A stretch of DNA of 64,000 nt from Halopiger djelfimassiliensis (GCF_000455365.1 NZ_HG315684.1:457611-521610); one strand, 5' to 3'; shown: positions 7,526 through 16,929, numbered from the stretch's first letter. Notes: a model not told the origin generated them from the letters alone. Program-made: numbers and translations.

Positions 7526-9681
7526 CGTCGATCATAGTTGCTCCGTGTCTCGTCCACGTCGGTTCGCTCGCTCGAGCGGCCGTTCCGATCGTCGGGGGAC
7601 CATGCCGTCGCGTACAGACACCGTGATCGGACCCCGTCGATGGACTCGAGGGCCGGTTCGGTCCGCGAGCAGTCCGGTCGGGCGATCGGACAGCGGGAGT
7701 GGAACGAACAGCCGTCGGGCGGCGACGCGGGGTCGGGTGGCTCCGCCGAGCCAAGCGCCCGGTCGGTCTCGCCGCGGTCGCCCGGGATCGCGTCCAGCAG
7801 CGCGTGCGTATACGGATGCGTCGGCTGCGAGAACACCCGCGTCGCCGGCCCGACTTCGACGAGTCGGCCGAGATACATCACCGCGATGCGGTCGGCGACG
7901 TGGCGAACGACGTCGAGGTCGTGGGAGACGAACAGGGACGCGAACCCGAGCGCGTCTTGCAGGTCGGCGAGCAGGTTGAGAATCCGCGCCTGCGTCGAGA
8001 CGTCGAGCGCCGCCGTTGGCTCGTCGAGGACGAGCACGGCCGGATCGAGCGCGAGCGCGCGGGCGATCGCGACGCGCTGGCGCTGGCCGCCCGACAGCTG
8101 TCCCGGATACCGGTCGGCGTACTCGAGGGGCAGATCGACCAGTGAGAGGAGGTCCGTGACCCGTTCGCGCCGGCGCGAGCGCTTCCAGCCGGCCTCGGAC
8201 AGCGGATCGGCGATCGACTCGGCCACCGTTCGCTTCGGATCGAGACTCGTCCCCGGGTTCTGGAAGACGAACCCGACGTCGGAACGCTGGGCGGCCGTTC
8301 GCGAATTGACGTCGCCGACGCGCTCGCCGCGGAGTCGAACGGTCCCGGCGGTGGGGGTCTCGAGGCCCGCGATGAGCTGTGCCAGCGTCGACTTGCCACA
8401 GCCGCTCTCGCCGACGAGGCCGACGGTCTCGCCCGCACGAAGCTCGAGGCTGAGGTCCCTGACGGCCGTCCTCCCGTCCTCGGCTCCGCGCCCGAGGAGC
8501 CGATCGACGAGCGACTCGGACTGCCGAAAGGTCTTCGTGACGCCCTCGAGTTCGACGACCGGTTCGTCGGGTCGGGGTTCGTCCGTCGATCCCCTGCGGG
8601 TCCGCGAGAAGTCACGCGCGTCTCCGGCTGGTTCCGGTTTCGCCCGCAGCGACTCGAGAGACGCTTCGCGTGCTCCGGGAACGCTACAGCGGACCGTGTG
8701 GTCGTCGCCGACGGAAACGACCGGCTGGGACGTGTCGTGACAGCCCTCGGTCGCGAACGGACAGCGGTCCGCGAACGCACAGCCGTCCGGCGGCGCGGAG
8801 CCGTCCGGCGGCGTCCCCTCGACCGTCGGCAGCCGCGTTCCCGGCTCGAAGCGGTGGGGAAGACAGCCGAGCAGCGCCTTCGTGTACGGGTGGGCGGGGT
8901 TCGAGCGGAGCCGCTCGGTCGGCCCCTGTTCGACGACGACGCCGTCGTACATGACCACGATCCGATCGCACAGCTCCGAGACGACGCCGAGATCGTGGCT
9001 GATCACCAGCATTCCCGTTCCGTACTCGTCGTTGAGTTCGGCGAGTCGATCGAGGATCGCCGCCTGCGTCGTGGTGTCAAGCGCCGTCGTCGGCTCGTCG
9101 GCGATCAACAGCGACGGCCGGCGGGCAAGCGCGATCGCAAGCATCACCCGCTGGCGCATGCCGCCGCTGAACTGGTGGGGGTAGTCGTCGATCCGCGCTT
9201 CAGGTCGGGCGATCCCGACCGTCTCGAGCAACTCGAGCACCGTCGATCGCGTCCGCCGCGAGCGGAGCCGGGAACTCATCCCGGCGGCGAGTTCGCGGAC
9301 GAACGGCTGGCGATCCGGATCACGGCGGACCCGCAGCGCCTCGGCGATCTGCTCGCCGATCGGATAGGCCGGGTTGAGCGTCGTCGACGGGTCCTGAAAG
9401 ACCATCGCGAGTTCGCGACCGCGGAGCCGCCGCAGCGTCCGGTCGTCGGCCGCCGTGAGATCGTCCCCGTCGAACCGAATGCTGCCCGCGGTGATCTCGC
9501 CGGGCTCCTCGAGCCTGGTGATCGCCCTCGCGGTGACGGACTTGCCACAGCCGCTCTCGCCGACGAGACCGACGATCTCGCCGGGAGCGACCGCGAACGA
9601 TGCCCCGTTGACCGCGTGGATCGGTCCCGATCGGGTCCGAAACCGGACGTGAAGGTCCTCGACCTCGAGTGCACCGCTCAC
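7522..9681 (-). CDS. Fused DppD-DppF type peptide ABC transporter ATPase
   Basis: Two complete ABC ATPase units in one 719-residue chain. Each has a Walker A GESGCGKS (about residues 36-43 and 400s), a signature (FSGGMRQR, LSGGQRQR) and Walker B (LLIADEPT, LVLDEPT). Each ends with the oligopeptide-transporter extension bearing spaced cysteines (DGCAFADRC..C and DGCSFHSRC..C), a motif that in related transporters can hold an iron-sulfur cluster. I chose the GTG at 9681 (SGALEVEDLHV), 2 bases after the permease stop. The open frame continues upstream over the permease gene without meaning. In bacteria DppD and DppF are usually separate, so this is a gene fusion. Confidence 0.93.
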   Translation of the reverse strand: MSGALEVEDLHVRFRTRSGPIHAVNGASFAVAPGEIVGLVGESGCGKSVTARAITRLEEPGEITAGSIRFDGDDLTAADDRTLRRLRGRELAMVFQDPSTTLNPAYPIGEQIAEALRVRRDPDRQPFVRELAAGMSSRLRSRRTRSTVLELLETVGIARPEARIDDYPHQFSGGMRQRVMLAIALARRPSLLIADEPTTALDTTTQAAILDRLAELNDEYGTGMLVISHDLGVVSELCDRIVVMYDGVVVEQGPTERLRSNPAHPYTKALLGCLPHRFEPGTRLPTVEGTPPDGSAPPDGCAFADRCPFATEGCHDTSQPVVSVGDDHTVRCSVPGAREASLESLRAKPEPAGDARDFSRTRRGSTDEPRPDEPVVELEGVTKTFRQSESLVDRLLGRGAEDGRTAVRDLSLELRAGETVGLVGESGCGKSTLAQLIAGLETPTAGTVRLRGERVGDVNSRTAAQRSDVGFVFQNPGTSLDPKRTVAESIADPLSEAGWKRSRRRERVTDLLSLVDLPLEYADRYPGQLSGGQRQRVAIARALALDPAVLVLDEPTAALDVSTQARILNLLADLQDALGFASLFVSHDLDVVRHVADRIAVMYLGRLVEVGPATRVFSQPTHPYTHALLDAIPGDRGETDRALGSAEPPDPASPPDGCSFHSRCPIARPDCSRTEPALESIDGVRSRCLYATAWSPDDRNGRSSERTDVDETRSNYDRR

Positions 9682-9683
9682 GG

Positions 9684-10601
9684 TCAGGGTCGCCTCCGTT
9701 GGTCGGTCTCTACGTGATCGGGGTCCAGCACGTCCCGCAGCCCGTCGCCCAGCAGGTTGAAGCCGACGACGGTCGCCGCGATCGCGACGCCGGGCGCGGT
9801 GGTGAGCCACGGGGCCGACCGGAGGTAGTCCCGCCCGCCCGCGATCATCGTCCCCCACTCGGCCGTCGGCGGCTGTGCGCCCAGTCCGAGAAAGGAGAGT
9901 CCCGCAGCCGCGAGCACGACGGTCCCGATGTTGAGGGTCGCCAGGACGAGGACGGGACTGACGACGTGGGGCAGCAGGTGTCGCCTGACGATCCGTCGCC
10001 GCGGGGTTCCATAGAGGCGGGCCGACTGGACGAACGGGCGGTCTTTCACGGCGAGTGCGCTCGCCCGAACAACCCGTGCGTACGTCGCCCAGCCGACGAC
10101 CGACAGGGCGATCACGACGTTCGTGAGGCTCGGGCCGAGCGCGCCGGCGATCACGAGCGCCAGCACGAGTCCGGGAAAGGCAAGCTGGACGTCCACGAGC
10201 CGCATCAACGCGGCGTCGACCAGTTCGCCGCCGGTAGCCGCGAGCAACCCGGTTGCGGTCCCGATGGTGAGTCGAACGAGCGTCGCGACGACCGCCAGCG
10301 CGAGCGAGACGCGGGCTCCGTAGACGAGCCGTGTCGCCACGTCCCGGCCGAGCGCGTCGGTTCCGAGCGGATGCGCGAGCGACGGTCCCTGTAGGCGGGC
10401 GTCGAGGGCCTGCGCCGTCGGATCGTACGGCGTCAGCACGGGACCGACGACGGCACCGAGCGCGAGGAGACACACGATCCCGCCGCCCAGCCGGATCCGG
10501 AAGTTCGTCCGGAGTGCGACACCGAACCGGGACCGCGAGAGCGTGCGCATCCGTGCTCCGAGGGCCGCCAACCGCGAGCCGCGAGCGTCGCGGTCGCTCA
10601 C
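9684..10601 (-). CDS. Peptide ABC transporter permease, DppC type
   Basis: Membrane permease of 305 residues with a predicted first membrane helix near 35-55 and five more in the BPD_transp_1 domain. The EAA-like coupling loop (DALGRDVATRLVYGARVSL and later ARLYGTPRRRIVRRHLLP) is typical of DppC/OppC. It overlaps the upstream dppB-type gene by 4 bases and is followed 2 bases later by the fused ATPase, so all four transporter genes form one operon. Confidence 0.92.
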   Translation of the reverse strand: MSDRDARGSRLAALGARMRTLSRSRFGVALRTNFRIRLGGGIVCLLALGAVVGPVLTPYDPTAQALDARLQGPSLAHPLGTDALGRDVATRLVYGARVSLALAVVATLVRLTIGTATGLLAATGGELVDAALMRLVDVQLAFPGLVLALVIAGALGPSLTNVVIALSVVGWATYARVVRASALAVKDRPFVQSARLYGTPRRRIVRRHLLPHVVSPVLVLATLNIGTVVLAAAGLSFLGLGAQPPTAEWGTMIAGGRDYLRSAPWLTTAPGVAIAATVVGFNLLGDGLRDVLDPDHVETDQRRRP

Positions 10602-11539
10602 GCCCGGTCACCTCCTTCGAGGCGCGGATCGAGCGCGACGTACGCGAGGTCGACGAGCTGGTTCGTCACGACGAAGGTAAACGCGGTCACGAGCACGACT
10701 CCCTGGACGATCGGGTAGTCACGGGCGAAGACGGCGTCGACGAGCAACGTCCCGAGCCCCGGCCGCTGGAAGACGACTTCGACGACGACCGCGCCGTTGA
10801 GCACGAACCCGAACTGGAGGCCGACGATCGTCACGACCGGCACGAGGGCGTTCCGGAGCGCGTGTTTGTACACGACGAGCCGTTTACGGACGCCCTTCGA
10901 ACGTGCGGTATCGACGTAGTCGGCCTCGAGCACCTCGAGCATCGAGGTCCGGACGAGACGCGTCACGACCGCGGCCATGCCGGTTCCGAGGGTAAGCGCC
11001 GGCAACACGAGGTGACCGAGCGTCCCCGCACCCGAGACGGGGGTCAGGCCGAGCCACAGCGAGCAACACAGGATCAACAGATACCCGAGCCAGAAGTTCG
11101 GGACGGAAACGCCGAGCAACGCGACGAACTGGCAGGTGCGATCGATCCAAGTGTCTCGGTGGACGGCACTCAGGACCCCAGTCGGGACGGCCAACAGCAA
11201 CGAAACGGTCATCGCCGCCAGCGCGAGCTCGAGGGTGTTCGGCAGGTGTTCGAGCAACAGCGAGGTGACGGGCTCCGATCGGTAGTACGACGTGCCGAGA
11301 TCCCCCCGGAGGACGTCCGACAGCCACGAGAGATACTGAACGACGAACGGTTCGTCGAGACCGTGTTCGGCCCGAAAGGCACGGAGTTCCTGCTCGGACG
11401 GCGGCCGCTGTCGTTGTTCCCTGAGGATCGTATACGCCGGGTCGCCCGGCGTCAGGAAGACGAACCCGTACGTCAGAAGCGATACGCCGCCCATCACGAT
11501 CGAAAGCGATCCGAGCCGGGAGAGCAACGTCCGTAACAT
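10598..11539 (-). CDS. Peptide ABC transporter permease, DppB type
   Basis: Permease of 313 residues, first gene of the transporter operon. The N-terminal helix (SLSIVMGGVSLLTYGFVFLTPGD) is the usual DppB/OppB opening. The C-terminal BPD_transp_1 domain contains the coupling stretch DYVDTARSKGVRKRLVVYKHALRNALVP. I chose the ATG at 11539 (MLRTLLSRLG), which begins right at the first membrane helix; the open frame extends about 24 codons further without family support. Confidence 0.9.
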   Translation of the reverse strand: MLRTLLSRLGSLSIVMGGVSLLTYGFVFLTPGDPAYTILREQRQRPPSEQELRAFRAEHGLDEPFVVQYLSWLSDVLRGDLGTSYYRSEPVTSLLLEHLPNTLELALAAMTVSLLLAVPTGVLSAVHRDTWIDRTCQFVALLGVSVPNFWLGYLLILCCSLWLGLTPVSGAGTLGHLVLPALTLGTGMAAVVTRLVRTSMLEVLEADYVDTARSKGVRKRLVVYKHALRNALVPVVTIVGLQFGFVLNGAVVVEVVFQRPGLGTLLVDAVFARDYPIVQGVVLVTAFTFVVTNQLVDLAYVALDPRLEGGDRA

Positions 11540-11921
11540 AGCACTGGCTACCCCGCGTACGGCTCGCGGCCGCTCGAGGCCGGATCGATGGCGATCGGGT
11601 CCCCCATCCAACTAAAGTTTAGATACTGAAATGTAGCTTGTAAAGCTTCGGATTCCGCTTTTCCGGTGGGAGTGAGCGGTCGGTCGAGGGGCGGACTCGA
11701 GACGGCGAAATCGGCCTCGCCGCGACCGAGCGGTCGTTGGCGACTGCACAACGGAACGACGGAGACGACCGGTCGAGCTCGAGTGACAGATCGGGATGTC
11801 ACAGGCGACGATTAGCCGGCTCGGCGGTATTTCCGACCTTTATTTGTAATATGATTAAATGTAAATGCATACTATTCAGAAGCGAAAGTAACATTCTGTG
11901 GGTGTGAGATAGAATGCAGGT
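11540..11921. other. Divergent intergenic region between the transporter operon and a membrane protein gene
   Basis: About 380 bases with no convincing gene. AT-rich patches at 11608-11645 (minus-strand TATA candidates for the transporter operon) and 11830-11895 (plus-strand side) suggest two promoters pointing outward. I see no clear operator palindrome. Confidence 0.4.
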
Positions 11922-12284
11922 ATGAACACCAGTAGACCGCTTTCGGTCTCGGTTCTCGCAACGTTATCGATCCTGTTCGGGTCGCTGTTCGTTATCAGCA
12001 GTCTCCAGCACTACTCATCGTCCGCGTCCCCGTTGCGCAGTATGTACGGTGCGGGGCTGGTGGTAATCGGCGCGGGACTCTTTCGGGGCCATCTGTGGGC
12101 GTGGCGTGGCGCGATCCTGTTCATCCTCGTCGGAGTGGGTGAGAACACCGTCGGGATAGTCGAACGCACCACCGGTGATATCGTCGGCACCCCCGACACG
12201 GTCGTCGGTATCTTCGTCAGCCTCCTGTTGATCGTCACACTGTTCGTCGAGCGGCCGTGGTTTTCGGACGACGGGAACGGGTAG
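11922..12284 (+). CDS. Small membrane protein of unknown function
   Basis: Protein of 120 residues with about four hydrophobic segments (roughly 8-26, 42-56, 62-78 and 94-111) and an acidic C-terminal tail (FSDDGNG). No recognised motif. Its 3' end converges on the minus-strand gene that ends at 12297. Function unknown. Confidence 0.7.
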   Translation: MNTSRPLSVSVLATLSILFGSLFVISSLQHYSSSASPLRSMYGAGLVVIGAGLFRGHLWAWRGAILFILVGVGENTVGIVERTTGDIVGTPDTVVGIFVSLLLIVTLFVERPWFSDDGNG

Positions 12285-12296
12285 CCGAGACGGTGT

Positions 12297-12545
12297 TCAG
12301 GCGGATTCGATTCTGGTCACGGTGTGTATCTCGTCGTATCGGATACTCCCCTCGTCGAGGGGCTGGCCGTCGAGTTCGAGGTAGCCGGGCTCGAGGCCCG
12401 TCACTTCGCCGGTCAGCGTGTGTTCCTCGCCGCCGGTGCGGTCGGCTTCGCGAACCTCGACCGTGTCGCCGATTTCGATGTGGTCGCTGACGAGTTCCGC
12501 GGCCCGTCCCGCGTCGGCCTCCGATGGGATTGTCAGTTCGGTCAT
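12297..12545 (-). CDS. Small acidic protein, hypothetical
   Basis: Protein of 82 residues starting at the ATG at 12545 (MTELTIPSEADAGRAAELV). The N-terminal half looks helical, and the rest is beta-rich with Gly turns (IGDTVEVREA, LTGEVTGLEPGYLELDG), suggesting a small beta-barrel of SH3 or Tudor type. No catalytic or metal motif is visible. It is divergent from the zinc-finger gene at 12662. Function unknown. Confidence 0.65.
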   Translation of the reverse strand: MTELTIPSEADAGRAAELVSDHIEIGDTVEVREADRTGGEEHTLTGEVTGLEPGYLELDGQPLDEGSIRYDEIHTVTRIESA

Positions 12546-12661
12546 CGTCCGGGACGAGGGGTTCCACGGGGGTAAACGCCGCCGCGTCAGGTGCTGGGGC
12601 GTTTTGTACCGGTGGCACGCGGCAACAACGGTTATGTGCACGACCGGGCGTCGATACTGGT

Positions 12662-12907
12662 ATGAGCCGGATCGACCTCGCGGACGGGTTCAGCATCCAC
12701 GACTATCGGTCGAAACTCAAGCTGTTGAAGGACTCGGGCGAGACGCGGACCCTCGAGAACCGGGACGGCCTCCGGTGTCCCGCGTGTGACGCCGCGTTCG
12801 ACCGCCTGTTCGTCACCGAGCGACGAACGGCCACGTTCGACGTGCCGCCGGAGCGCCCCTTCTGTCTCGCACGGACCGGCGACAAACTACTCCTTTGCAC
12901 CCACTGA
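12662..12907 (+). CDS. Small zinc-binding protein, DUF7385-like
   Basis: Protein of 81 residues. It matches, from memory, the haloarchaeal family that opens with DLADGFSIHDYRSKLKLLKD and continues TLENRDGLRCPACDAAFDRLF; some annotations call it a flagella-cluster protein. The RCPAC knuckle and a later FCLART and terminal CTH supply possible metal ligands. The ATG at 12662 is chosen because family similarity begins there, although the frame is open upstream. Function unknown. Confidence 0.75.
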   Translation: MSRIDLADGFSIHDYRSKLKLLKDSGETRTLENRDGLRCPACDAAFDRLFVTERRTATFDVPPERPFCLARTGDKLLLCTH

Positions 12908-12931
12908 CAGGGACGGGGATCGATCCGCCGG

Positions 12932-13027
12932 CTACTCCTCCCACTGGGTCGAGATGTACAACAGCGCGATCAGACAGAGGATCACGATCACGAACAGCGC
13001 GACCGTCATGAGCTGTGGGGCTGTCAT
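12932..13027 (-). CDS. 31-residue single-span membrane protein
   Basis: A tiny ORF whose product is nearly all one membrane helix (about residues 7-25, LMTVALFVIVILCLIALLY), ending in a short STQWEE tail. The ATG at 13027 lies 94 bases from, and divergent to, the HD hydrolase gene. Haloarchaea carry many such mini-membrane proteins, but this call rests only on composition and position. Confidence 0.55.
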   Translation of the reverse strand: MTAPQLMTVALFVIVILCLIALLYISTQWEE

Positions 13028-13121
13028 ACCGGCCGTTCGAAACCGCCGATAAAAGGACTGGCGGTCGACCGACCCGTAACTGCGACGACAGCTTTTCCAC
13101 GATAGCGCAAAAACAGGGGAT

Positions 13122-14354
13122 ATGAAGACGATCAAGGACAGCGTTCACGATCACATCGCTGTCGACGGCGTCGCCCGCGAGTTGCTCGATACGCCGGCGG
13201 TCCAACGGCTCCGGCGGATCAGCCAACTCGGGACCGTCTCGCTGGTCTATCCCTCCGCCAATCACACCCGCTTCGAACACAGCCTCGGCGTCTACCACCT
13301 CGCCTGTCAGGCCCTCGAGCACCTCGGCGTCGGCGGAAAACAGGCCGACCGGGTACAGGCGGCCGCGTTGCTACACGACGTCGGGCACGGCCCCTTCAGC
13401 CACAACCTCGAGTCGTTGACCTACCGCCGAACGGGCCGCTATCACGACGACGTCCACGACCTGCTCGCGGACGGCGAGGTCGGCGACGTGTTGCGCGCCC
13501 ACGACCTCGAACCCGACATCGTCGCCGGCCTCGTCGCCGGCGAGGGCCGGTTCGGACAGCTCGTTTCTGGCGAACTCGACGTCGATCGGATGGACTACCT
13601 CGTTCGGGATGCCCACCACACGGGCGTTCCCTACGGAACGATCGATCACGGACGGCTGGTCAGGGAACTGACCTTCGTCGACGGAGAACTCGTCCTGGAC
13701 GAAGGGAACGTCCAGACGGCCGAGAGCCTGCTTGTCGCGCGGGCGCTGATGAACCCGACCGTCTACAGCCACAGCGTCGCCCGGATCAGCAAGGCGATGC
13801 TTCGGCGGGCCGGCGAACGGCTGCTCGAGTCGCCGGACGCCGACGTCGACGCCGAAACGCTGCAGCGGATGGACGACGCCGACCTGATCGTGGCCCTGCG
13901 TTCGTGTGCGGCGACCAGCGAGTTCTCCCGACGGCTGGATCGGCGGGCATTGTTCAAGCGAGCCGTCTGGGCCGAGATCGACGACGTCCCCGGCGGCGTC
14001 ATCGAGGCCGACCACGAATCGATCCGGGCGTTCGAGCGCGAAATCGCCGCCGAAGCGGGCGTCGATCGAGAGCACGTGATCCTCGACGTTCCCGGTCGGC
14101 CGTCGATGACGGAGTCGACCTCGCGCGTGATGGTAAACGGCGACATCCGGCGGCTCGAGCAGCAGTCGCCGCTGGTCGAGGCGCTCCGGGCGGCCCAGTA
14201 CTCGCAGTGGCGACTGGGCGTCTACTCGCCCCGGGACCTGCGCGAGCAGGTGGGGCGGGCCGCCGTCGACGTGCTCGGACTCGATATCGACGGGGCGCTG
14301 GTTAGCGAGGTTCGCAACGGGCTCGACGCGACGCTCGATCAGTTCGTCGACTAG
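13122..14354 (+). CDS. HD-domain phosphohydrolase (dNTPase/SAMHD1-like family)
   Basis: Metal-dependent phosphohydrolase of 410 residues. The N-terminal HD domain has the family ligands in order: H in TRFEHSLGVYHLA (about 49), the HD pair in ALLHDVGHGPFSHNLE (about 85), and a distal Asp in ELDVDRMDYLVRDAHHTG. The ordering and the DRMDYL...H motif match the family that includes dGTP triphosphohydrolases and SAMHD1. Cytoplasmic, with no signal or membrane helix. The true substrate (dNTPs or another nucleotide) is not determined. Confidence 0.88.
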   Translation: MKTIKDSVHDHIAVDGVARELLDTPAVQRLRRISQLGTVSLVYPSANHTRFEHSLGVYHLACQALEHLGVGGKQADRVQAAALLHDVGHGPFSHNLESLTYRRTGRYHDDVHDLLADGEVGDVLRAHDLEPDIVAGLVAGEGRFGQLVSGELDVDRMDYLVRDAHHTGVPYGTIDHGRLVRELTFVDGELVLDEGNVQTAESLLVARALMNPTVYSHSVARISKAMLRRAGERLLESPDADVDAETLQRMDDADLIVALRSCAATSEFSRRLDRRALFKRAVWAEIDDVPGGVIEADHESIRAFEREIAAEAGVDREHVILDVPGRPSMTESTSRVMVNGDIRRLEQQSPLVEALRAAQYSQWRLGVYSPRDLREQVGRAAVDVLGLDIDGALVSEVRNGLDATLDQFVD

Positions 14355-14410
14355 GACGGCCGGGAGTTCCACGTCGAACCGTTGAAGGAACTACCCACGA
14401 ACAGTCCGCT

Positions 14411-15442
14411 ATGGAACGAACCGGCACGATACTGCGTGGACGCGAGTTCGAGCCCATCGAGGGACGGGTAGTCGTCGACGAGGACGGCCGGGTCGAGGCC
14501 GTCGAGGCGGAGTCGGTCGACAGTACCGACATCATCGTCCCGGCGTTTGTCAACGCCCACACCCACATCGGGGACTCGATCGCGAAGGAAGCAGGCGGGG
14601 GCCTCTCGCTCGAGGAACTGGTCGCGCCGCCGGACGGGCTGAAACACCGGCTGCTCCGGAACGCCGACCGCGAGGAACTCGTCGCCGCGATGGAGCGATC
14701 GCTGCGGTTCATGCAGCAAAGCGGCACGGCGGCCTGTCTCGATTTCCGCGAGGGCGACGTGTCCGGCGTTCGCATGCTCGCGGACGCGGCGGCCGGACTC
14801 GAGGTCGACGCGCTCTCGTTCGCCCGGGGGTCGGTCGACGCGATGCACGAAGGCGACGGGTTCGGTGCGAGCGGAGCGAACGACGACGAGTTCGGCCGCG
14901 AGCGGACGGCGACCCGGGAGGCGGACAAGCCCTTCGGCATCCACGCCGGCGAGGTCGACGCGAGCGACATCGACCCGGCGCTCGATCTGGAACCGGACTT
15001 TCTCGTCCACGTCGTCCATCCGGAGCCGGCACACCTCGAGCGGATCGACGACGAGGCCGTGCCGGTCGTCGTCTGTCCGCGCTCGAACCTCGTAACCGGC
15101 GTCGGCCTGTCGCCGTACGCGGAACTGGCCGAGCGGACGACGCTCGCGCTCGGGACCGACAACGTGATGCTCAACTCGCCGTCGATGTTCCGCGAGATGG
15201 AGTTTCTCGCCAAACTCTCGGAGCTGCCCGCCGACGAAATCCTCCGGATGGCGACGGTACACGGGGCCGACATCGCCGACCTCGAGTACGGGGTGATCGA
15301 GCCGGGTCGGGAGGCCCGACTGCTGGTCCTCGACGGCGACTCGGACAACCTCGCCGGCGCGCGCGATCCGGTCCGGGCCGTGGTTCGGCGGGCCGGCGTC
15401 GACGACATCCGCGAGGTCGTCTTCGGACGTACGTCGACGTGA
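14411..15442 (+). CDS. Amidohydrolase-superfamily metal-dependent hydrolase
   Basis: Hydrolase of 343 residues in the cytosine-deaminase/chlorohydrolase branch. The metal ligands appear in order: HTH in VNAHTHIGDS (about 50), H in FGIHAGEV (about 178), H in LVHVVHPEP (about 200) and D in LGTDNVMLNSPSM (about 250). This spacing fits deaminases and aminohydrolases acting on nucleobase-like or amidine substrates. It lies 56 bases after the HD phosphohydrolase in the same direction, so nucleotide salvage is possible but unproven. Confidence 0.87.
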   Translation: MERTGTILRGREFEPIEGRVVVDEDGRVEAVEAESVDSTDIIVPAFVNAHTHIGDSIAKEAGGGLSLEELVAPPDGLKHRLLRNADREELVAAMERSLRFMQQSGTAACLDFREGDVSGVRMLADAAAGLEVDALSFARGSVDAMHEGDGFGASGANDDEFGRERTATREADKPFGIHAGEVDASDIDPALDLEPDFLVHVVHPEPAHLERIDDEAVPVVVCPRSNLVTGVGLSPYAELAERTTLALGTDNVMLNSPSMFREMEFLAKLSELPADEILRMATVHGADIADLEYGVIEPGREARLLVLDGDSDNLAGARDPVRAVVRRAGVDDIREVVFGRTST

Positions 15443-15465
15443 GGGGCGGCGTTTTCACGACAACG

Positions 15466-15473
15466 TTATTATA
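15466..15473 (+). promoter_or_regulatory. TATA box for the universal stress protein gene
   Basis: TTATTATA, about 31 bases before the ATG at 15504, consistent with a leaderless or near-leaderless transcript. Confidence 0.5.
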
Positions 15474-15503
15474 GCGTCGCGAACTACGTTATCATATCGC
15501 ACG

Positions 15504-15980
15504 ATGTACGACCGTATCCTCGTCCCGACCGACGGCTCCTCGGAAGTCGAGCGCGCCCTCGAGTACGCGTTCGATCTCGCACACACCCACGACGCGACGA
15601 TCCGGGCGATCTACGTCGTCAACACGACCGGGTACGGAGGGTTACCGATGGAGACCGCCTGGGAAGGGATCAGCGACGCGCTCCGTCGGGAGGGCGAGGC
15701 CGCGATCGGTCGGGTCGAGGAACTCGCGCCCGGCGATATCGACGTCGAAACGGCGATTCTCGAGGGCGTTCCCAGTCGAGTGATCGTCGACGAAGCCTCG
15801 CCCGAAGTCTGTGATCTGGTCGTGATGGGAACGCACGGTCGCGGCGGGATCGATCGACTCCTTCTCGGGAGCGTCACGGAGCGGGTGGTCCGGCGAGCGC
15901 CGGTCCCGGTGCTTACGGTCCACGTCGATTCGGAGGCGACGGACGAACAACCCGACGAGCCACGCGTCGCCGTCGAGTAA
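15504..15980 (+). CDS. Universal stress protein, UspA family
   Basis: Protein of 158 residues with the complete UspA fold. It opens with MYDRILVPTDGSSEVERAL and carries the ATP-binding signature GTHGRGGIDRLLLGSVTERVVRRAPVPVL (about 112-140), matching G-2X-G-9X-G(S/T). This places it in the ATP-binding branch of the family. It ends with a short acidic tail and is a single-gene unit with its own TATA box. Confidence 0.93.
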   Translation: MYDRILVPTDGSSEVERALEYAFDLAHTHDATIRAIYVVNTTGYGGLPMETAWEGISDALRREGEAAIGRVEELAPGDIDVETAILEGVPSRVIVDEASPEVCDLVVMGTHGRGGIDRLLLGSVTERVVRRAPVPVLTVHVDSEATDEQPDEPRVAVE

Positions 15981-15990
15981 TCGCCGGCAG

Positions 15991-16929
15991 TCAGACGGGA
16001 CGGAGGTGCTCGCAATCGCCCGCGGAAACGGTGACACGGCCGTCGTCGGTCTCGAGCACGAGCGCCCCCGAGTCGGTGACGTCGACGGCGTCGCCGACGA
16101 GTTCGCCACCGGGGCGGTCGATCCGAACGCGCTGGCCCAGCGTCAGCGTCAGTTCGCGCCAGTCCGGAACCACGGTCTCGAGGTCGGTCCGGTAGTCGTC
16201 GAACGTCTCGAGAAGCCGCTGGACGAACCGTCGCCGATCGACGTCGCCCGCTTCGTCGCGGATGCTCGTGGCACCCGCCGGGAGGGTCGCGGCGTCGACG
16301 TTCGCGTTGAGGCCGACCCCGACGACGAGCCACTCGATACGATCCGTCTCGCCCTCCATTTCCGTGAGAACGCCCGCGAGCTTTCGGTACCCGCCGTCGT
16401 CGCCGGTCGGGACGACCACGTCGTTGGGCCACTTGATCCGCGCGTCGACGCCCGCTTCCCGGACGGCCCGGGCGGTCGCGACCGCAGTGGCGAGCGTATA
16501 CAGCGGTGCCTGCGGCGGCGCGATCGCCGGTCGTGTCACGATGCTCGCCCAGACGCCGCCCGACGGCGCTTCCCACTCGCGCTCGAGGCGACCCCGTCCC
16601 CCGGTCTGTTCGTCCGCGAGCACGACCACGTCCGCGGCCCCCTCGGTCGCCCGCGTTCGGGCCAGATCGTTCGTGCTCCCGACGGAATCGTGGTATTCGA
16701 CGGTAAACGGGGCCTCGAGTCCGTACTCGACCGTCGGACCGTTGTACGCCGTCACCGCCGTGAGTTCGTAGCCGTCCGGCCCGCTGTCGATCTCGAACCC
16801 CACGTCACGGAGCGCGTCGATGTGTTTCCAGACGGCGGCCCGCGATACCCCGAGTGCGTCGGCGAGGTCGGGTCCCGACACCGGACCGTCGGACAGCGAC
16901 TCGAGGATCGATCGTCGCGTCTCGTTCAT
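15991..16929 (-). CDS. birA: Biotin--[acetyl-CoA-carboxylase] ligase with N-terminal HTH
   Basis: Bifunctional BirA-type protein of 312 residues. Residues 1-60 form the winged HTH (SGPDLADALGVSRAAVWKHIDALRD) used in bacteria for biotin-operon repression. The catalytic domain follows, with the biotinyl-AMP loop GGRGRLEREW (about 112-121) and KWPNDVVV (about 170). The C-terminal SH3-like domain (LGQRVRIDRPGGELVGDAVDVTDSGALVLE) completes the usual length. I chose the ATG at 16929; 10 upstream codons lack family similarity. It converges on the uspA gene with a 10-base gap. Confidence 0.92.
   Translation of the reverse strand: MNETRRSILESLSDGPVSGPDLADALGVSRAAVWKHIDALRDVGFEIDSGPDGYELTAVTAYNGPTVEYGLEAPFTVEYHDSVGSTNDLARTRATEGAADVVVLADEQTGGRGRLEREWEAPSGGVWASIVTRPAIAPPQAPLYTLATAVATARAVREAGVDARIKWPNDVVVPTGDDGGYRKLAGVLTEMEGETDRIEWLVVGVGLNANVDAATLPAGATSIRDEAGDVDRRRFVQRLLETFDDYRTDLETVVPDWRELTLTLGQRVRIDRPGGELVGDAVDVTDSGALVLETDDGRVTVSAGDCEHLRPV

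Noticed and set aside
9682-10611. N-terminal extension of the fused ATPase frame over the permease gene
   Set aside because: The extension overlaps a complete DppC permease and carries no ABC motif; the GTG at 9681 gives the normal ATPase start.
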